Assembly: GCA_023390955.1 (NCBI GenBank)
Contig: JAEWBW010000253.1
Coordinates: 1-8,357, forward strand
Reading direction: 5' to 3'
Source of the DNA: Pseudomonadota bacterium
GTDB lineage: Bacteria > Pseudomonadota > Alphaproteobacteria > Rhizobiales > Xanthobacteraceae
Length of the DNA stretch: 8,357 nucleotides
Below, one piece after another: positions 5,626 through 8,357 of the stretch. The notes beneath the pieces were generated by a model. The model did not search any database. It had not been told where the DNA came from and worked only from the letters and a program-made list of their open reading frames with translations. Positions within the stretch are counted from its first letter, which is position 1. Each line of letters begins with the position of its first letter. A program made the position numbers and the translations under genes.

Positions 5626-6528
5626 TCACAATTTTCCATAGACCCGTGCGGCGACCGCCTTCAGGCGTTCGACCGAGCCGGACTCAGGATGCGGCTTGAC
5701 CGGTGCAAACAGGATCGAAGCCTGCCGGCCCTTCTTCCAGACATAGATGTTGACGGCGTTGCCGTTGCCCTTGGCGCAGGAATGCTCGCCGAACGCTTCA
5801 CTGCCGAGTTCGGGTATCGCCACGTGTTTGCAGGGACCTGCGCGCTTCATCATGTTGATGACCGTGTCGCGCGACATCGTGATCACCGCGACGGTCATGG
5901 TGTTGGCCTCGCGATCGAACATCATGCAGCTGCCGGCGCCGGTACGCTGGACCGTCAGCGTGCTCTTGTCGAGAAAGCCGTCGGCATCGGCGGCAGCGAG
6001 CCACTCGCAATCGCCGAACCGCTCGCTGCTCTTGCCCACGTTGGCGATGGCAACACGCGCGGCTTCGGTGAGCGGCCCGAGCAGCGCGTCGTCGGCACGC
6101 CGGCCGATCGGATAGACGCTGATCTGCACGATGGAGTCGCCGGTCAAGGTGACGACCGAGGCCTCCTGACGCTCGGCGCCCGCGGCGGTCGCTCCGCCCT
6201 GCCCCTCGTCGCCGATCCCCGCGACTGTGTTCAGCGGCATGCGCTCGCCAAGCGTCTTGACGAAGGTCGCGTACAATTCCCTGGCGCGGTCCTTGTCGGG
6301 ATTGCGGAACACGGTCAGCATCATCGTGTCGCCGCGCCCGCCCTGATAGATGCAGCCGCGGCCGTCCTGATTTGAAATGAGTGACCATTTGAGTGCCGGC
6401 ATCGCGCTTGCGAGCTGTTGCGCGCTGATGAACGGGCAGGTTTCGGCCGCGCGCGCCGGAAGCACCGCGACGGCTGCGAATGCAAGGAACAGAACGAGGC
6501 GGGAGAGCAGACGATCGATAGTATGCAT
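5626..6528 (-). CDS. Secreted six-cysteine protein of unknown function, probable internal tandem duplication
   Basis: I do not recognise a named family for this 300-residue protein. It has a Sec signal peptide (R6, R10, hydrophobic core 11-24, cleavage probably after A-R-A at 25-27) and so is likely periplasmic or secreted. The mature part has six cysteines: C31, C59, C174, C201, C233 and C251. Two similar halves are visible. Each has a Cys pair about 28 apart (31/59 and 174/201), then a beta-like T-M-x-x-x-V stretch, a helical stretch, and an I-G-D-E or L-G-S-E turn. This layout recalls small lipoprotein-type DUF3558-like domains, but that is only a resemblance. It lies directly downstream of tRNA-Arg on the same strand and may share its transcript. 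No Shine-Dalgarno precedes the ATG, whose codon sits in a hairpin loop. Composition matches the GC-rich host genes. Stop is TGA at 5628-5626. Confidence 0.8.
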   Translation of the reverse strand: MHTIDRLLSRLVLFLAFAAVAVLPARAAETCPFISAQQLASAMPALKWSLISNQDGRGCIYQGGRGDTMMLTVFRNPDKDRARELYATFVKTLGERMPLNTVAGIGDEGQGGATAAGAERQEASVVTLTGDSIVQISVYPIGRRADDALLGPLTEAARVAIANVGKSSERFGDCEWLAAADADGFLDKSTLTVQRTGAGSCMMFDREANTMTVAVITMSRDTVINMMKRAGPCKHVAIPELGSEAFGEHSCAKGNGNAVNIYVWKKGRQASILFAPVKPHPESGSVERLKAVAARVYGKL

Positions 6529-6545
6529 GGGACAACATACTATCG
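6516..6545 (-). promoter_or_regulatory. Perfect 10-bp hairpin between tRNA-Arg and the downstream gene, start codon in its loop
   Basis: CGATAGTATG (6516-6525) and CATACTATCG (6536-6545) are exact inverted repeats around a 10-base loop. In the - strand transcript the loop reads TTGTCCCATG, and its last three bases are the AUG of the secreted-protein gene. The stem begins 4 bases after the CCA end of the tRNA. No T run follows, so it is unlikely to be an intrinsic terminator. It could set the 3' processing site of the tRNA, control initiation on the gene, or both. Confidence 0.6.
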
Positions 6546-6549
6546 GAAA

Positions 6550-6626
6550 TGGCGCGCCCGGAACGATTCGAACGTCCGACCCTCAGATTCGTAGTCTGAT
6601 GCTCTATCCAGCTGAGCTACGGGCGC
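6550..6626 (-). tRNA. tRNA-Arg, anticodon ACG, CCA encoded
   Basis: The - strand folds as a complete cloverleaf. The acceptor strand GCGCCCG (6626-6620) pairs with CGGGCGC (6560-6554). The D arm is GCTC/GAGC with loop AGCTGGATA, the anticodon stem is TCAGA/TCTGA with loop CTACGAA, the variable loop is GGGTC, and the T arm is GGACG/CGTTC with loop TTCGAAT. The discriminator base is G (6553) and CCA is encoded at 6552-6550. Anticodon ACG, normally edited to ICG by TadA, reads CGU, CGC and CGA. It is flanked upstream by 6627-6919 and followed 21 bases later by a protein gene on the same strand. A partial copy lies at 5568-5599. Confidence 0.97.
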
Positions 6627-6667
6627 GTGTTTCGCGAACAGCGTTGGCGGGGCAAGCCCGCACGCAG

Positions 6668-6686
6668 CTTCCGGCGGGGCCGGAAG
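6668..6686. other. Perfect 8-bp hairpin, function unknown
   Basis: CTTCCGGC (6668-6675) and GCCGGAAG (6679-6686) pair exactly around a GGG loop, just upstream of the tRNA on its strand and about 235 bases past the histidine kinase stop. There is no T tract on either side. It could mark the 3' end of the kinase transcript or be a remnant of a longer repeat. Confidence 0.4.
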
Positions 6687-6694
6687 GGGTGCGA

Positions 6695-6719
6695 AAGAGC
6701 GCTTTGACTAACCGCTCTT
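6695..6719. other. 7-bp inverted repeat, second hairpin downstream of the kinase gene
   Basis: AAGAGCG (6695-6701) and CGCTCTT (6713-6719) are exact inverted repeats with an 11-base loop. On the - strand it comes before the 6668-6686 hairpin and is followed by TTCGC rather than a T run. Together the two may slow or end transcription of the histidine kinase gene. Confidence 0.3.
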
Positions 6720-6774
6720 GGCTGGATTGGCAAGGTCTGGATGGGCGGTATTTTTGTGCCCCTTGCCCTCTCAA

Positions 6775-6877
6775 CCGTCATTCCGGGGCGCGGCAACGCC
6801 GCGAGCCCGAAATTGATAACCACCAGTCGGGATTATGGATTCCGGGCCTGGCCCTGCGGGCCATCCCGGAATGGCGG
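6775..6877. repeat. Palindromic intergenic repeat of the kind dispersed in Bradyrhizobium/Rhodopseudomonas genomes
   Basis: The outer ends CCGTCATTCCGGG (6775-6787) and CCCGGAATGGCGG (6865-6877) are inverted repeats matching at 12 of 13 positions. Two smaller perfect hairpins lie within: CGCGGC/GCCGCG around AAC near the left end, and TGGCCC/GGGCCA around TGC near the right end. CCCGA and TCGGG also pair around the centre. The ATTCCGGG and GGATTCCGGG words with a CATCCCGGAATG end are familiar from many non-coding copies in Bradyrhizobium-related genomes (memory, not a search). It lies in the 3' flank of the histidine kinase gene, a common location for such elements, and may act as an mRNA-stabilising or terminating structure. 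Confidence 0.8.
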
Positions 6878-6919
6878 CAGGAGAGAGTGGCCGGCGCCGC
6901 TGAATGACCGCCCGGGCTA

Positions 6920-8350
6920 TTACGCCCTTGCCCGCTCGTTGCGGATGGAGAGGAGTTCCACGGGGCGGTCGGGGATGACGATCCGGAAGGTGGCGCCGAT
7001 GGTGCCCTCGACCAGATGGATGTCGCCGCCATGGGCGCGGATCAGCTCGGCGGCGATGGCAAGGCCAAGGCCGCTGCCGCCGGGACGGCCGGAGGTCTGG
7101 AACGCCTCGAACAGGTGCAGCCGGGTCCTTTCGGGCACGCCGGGGCCGGTGTCGGAAATCTCCAGAATGGCGACGGCGCCCTCGCGCTTGCCGGTGATCC
7201 TGATCTGCTGCGGGCCGACCGCGCCTGTGGCGTGGCTTTCCAGCGCCTGCGCGGCGTTGCGAACCAGATTCAGCAGCACGCGAAACAGATGATCGGGATC
7301 GGCATCGACCGAGAGCCCGCGCTCGATCGCGGCGACCCAGGCGATCGAGGCGTCGGAGGCAAGGCCCGCGGTCTCGCGCACCTCCAGCACGACCGGCTCG
7401 ATCAGGATCATGCGGCGGTCGGGTGCGGCCTCCTGGGCACGGCCATAGGACAGCGTCGACTGGCAGAAGGCGATGGCGCGCTCGAGCGAGCGCACCAGCT
7501 TTGGCGCAAAGCGCTGCACGCGCGGATCGGGAACGCTGGCGAGCTGGTCGGAGAGCAACTGCGCCGAGGCCAGCAGATTGCGCAGATCGTGGTTGATCTT
7601 GGAGACGGCGAGGCCGAGCGCCGCAAGCCTGCTCTTCTGATGCAGCATCGACATCAGGTCGCGCTGCATGTCGGAGAGCTCGCGTTCGGCGACACCAATC
7701 TCGTCGCCGCGCTGGCTCGGCACGATGATGCCCACCGAGCTCTCGGGGTTTTCGTGGAAGCCGACCAGGCTCGCGGTCAGCCGCCGCATCGGCCGCACGA
7801 ACAGATAATGCAGCGCGAGGTAGACCAGGCCCGCGGTCAGGAAGCCGATGATCAGCGCGACCACCACGACGTTGCGGGAGAAACGATACATCGCCTGGCG
7901 CAGCGGCAATTCGTCGGTGACGACCTCGATGAATTGCGCGTTGTTCGAGGCCGGGCCGACGATGCGGATGGCCTGGTTGCCGGTCTCCAGCATCATCTGG
8001 AACGAGCCGGTGATGGCGTGCCACACCGTCATGTCGCGCAGATCGATATCATGCTCGATCGCGGCCGGCAGGTCGGCGCTGGCGAGCAGGCGACGCTGCT
8101 GCCCCATCTTGATGGCGACGGCGCGGGCGCCGATGCTCTGCAGGATCTGCCGGGACAGCGACTCCGGCACCATGCCGAGCGGGGCGGCATCGAGCACCAG
8201 GGCCGCAGTGTTGGCCGCGGCGACACGGTCGTTCAGCCGGTTGACCCAGAAATTGGCGATCGCGGGCACATAGAGAACGCTGGCCGCGATCATCACCAGG
8301 GGGACGGTCAGCAGCAGCAGCTTGCCGGACAGGCCGAGCCGGTGCGGCAC
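6920..8350 (-). CDS. Membrane sensor histidine kinase with HAMP domain
   Basis: The 476-residue protein has TM1 at about 10-33, a periplasmic sensor region at about 34-158 that I do not recognise, TM2 at about 160-186, and a HAMP segment at about 186-238 with a helical linker. The dimerisation/phosphoacceptor helix carries H254 in K-I-N-H-D-L-R-N. The ATPase domain has the N box (N361 and N365 in N-L-V-R-N-A-A-Q), the D box D400-T-G-P-G, an F box (L-F-E-A-F) and the G2 box G424-G-S-G-L-G-L. All residues needed for autophosphorylation are present. The partner response regulator is not in the window and may lie to the right. The chosen start is GTG at 8350, only 7 bases from the edge; the frame stays open to the edge, so the true start may be farther upstream. 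The signal sensed is unknown. Stop is TAA at 6922-6920. Confidence 0.92.
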   Translation of the reverse strand: MPHRLGLSGKLLLLTVPLVMIAASVLYVPAIANFWVNRLNDRVAAANTAALVLDAAPLGMVPESLSRQILQSIGARAVAIKMGQQRRLLASADLPAAIEHDIDLRDMTVWHAITGSFQMMLETGNQAIRIVGPASNNAQFIEVVTDELPLRQAMYRFSRNVVVVALIIGFLTAGLVYLALHYLFVRPMRRLTASLVGFHENPESSVGIIVPSQRGDEIGVAERELSDMQRDLMSMLHQKSRLAALGLAVSKINHDLRNLLASAQLLSDQLASVPDPRVQRFAPKLVRSLERAIAFCQSTLSYGRAQEAAPDRRMILIEPVVLEVRETAGLASDASIAWVAAIERGLSVDADPDHLFRVLLNLVRNAAQALESHATGAVGPQQIRITGKREGAVAILEISDTGPGVPERTRLHLFEAFQTSGRPGGSGLGLAIAAELIRAHGGDIHLVEGTIGATFRIVIPDRPVELLSIRNERARA

Positions 8351-8357
8351 GCGCGGC

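Noticed and set aside
5436..5699. 87-residue + strand frame with L-M-L-Y-P-A-E-L-R-A, as in the frame over tRNA-Arg
   Set aside because: The shared peptide is a translation of the duplicated tRNA segment; the frame overlaps the SGNH gene and the end of the secreted-protein gene. Only the DNA repeat is real.
5568..6627. A mobile element bounded by the two tRNA segments as direct repeats
   Set aside because: The 1-kb interval holds one host-like gene, no recombinase, and the intact and partial tRNA copies are in the wrong order for standard integration at either tRNA half.
6668..6719. Rho-independent terminators for the histidine kinase gene
   Set aside because: Both hairpins are real inverted repeats, but neither is followed by a T tract on either strand, so I list them as structures without calling them terminators.
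6377..6907. 176-residue + strand frame containing a G-A-P-G-T-I-R-T-S-D peptide
   Set aside because: The peptide is the well-known artefact of translating a tRNA gene on its complementary strand; it runs through tRNA-Arg and the palindromic repeat.
6771..8024. 417-residue - strand frame within the histidine kinase region
   Set aside because: Shifted-frame shadow of the kinase gene that runs on through the palindromic repeat; low-complexity Arg/Ala/Pro composition.

Overview
The window looks like chromosomal DNA of an alphaproteobacterium, most likely a Bradyrhizobium or Rhodopseudomonas relative (Nitrobacteraceae). The grounds are high GC, Tat-dependent signal peptides of the RRRDFI kind, a periplasmic dehydrogenase operon feeding c-type cytochromes, and an imperfect palindromic intergenic repeat (6775-6877) whose ends I recognise from memory as typical of that group. 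Genus is an inference.

Layout. (1) Positions 1-194: the 3' end of a + strand SDR-type reductase with a PRISE-like (progesterone 5-beta-reductase-like) C-terminus. (2) 204-3971, - strand: a tight three-gene operon for a membrane-associated FAD sugar/sugar-acid dehydrogenase. In transcription order it encodes a Tat-exported gamma subunit (Gluconate_2-dh3 family), a GMC flavoprotein with a cysteine cluster, and a tri-haem cytochrome c. Electrons would flow from substrate to FAD, to a probable Fe-S cluster, to the haems, to the respiratory chain. Gaps are 3 and 6 bases, and both internal ribosome binding sites lie inside or across the end of the preceding gene. (3) 3972-4344: a gene-free, more AT-rich stretch with two notable inverted repeats. 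(4) 4345-5571, + strand: a Tat-exported SGNH/GDSL hydrolase with a probable beta domain inserted between catalytic blocks; its base composition is lower in GC than its neighbours. (5) 5568-5599: a 32-base copy (31/32) of the 5' half of the tRNA-Arg found about 1 kb to the right; it supplies the stop codon of the SGNH gene. (6) 5626-6528, - strand: a secreted six-cysteine protein of unknown function that seems to be an internal duplication. It starts 21 bases after the CCA end of tRNA-Arg(ACG) (6550-6626), with a perfect 10-bp hairpin between them that holds the start codon in its loop. (7) 6627-6919: intergenic, with two hairpins and the palindromic repeat. (8) 6920-8350, - strand: a two-TM HAMP sensor histidine kinase whose start lies at the window edge; no response regulator is visible.

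The conventional system here is the dehydrogenase operon. The less conventional part is 5560-6626: a full tRNA-Arg, a linked secreted-protein gene, then a truncated second tRNA-Arg copy fused to the end of an apparently acquired esterase-like gene. It reads as the scar of past recombination at a tRNA locus. No integrase, transposase, CRISPR or rRNA was seen, and I found no clear case for a wholly new molecular system.
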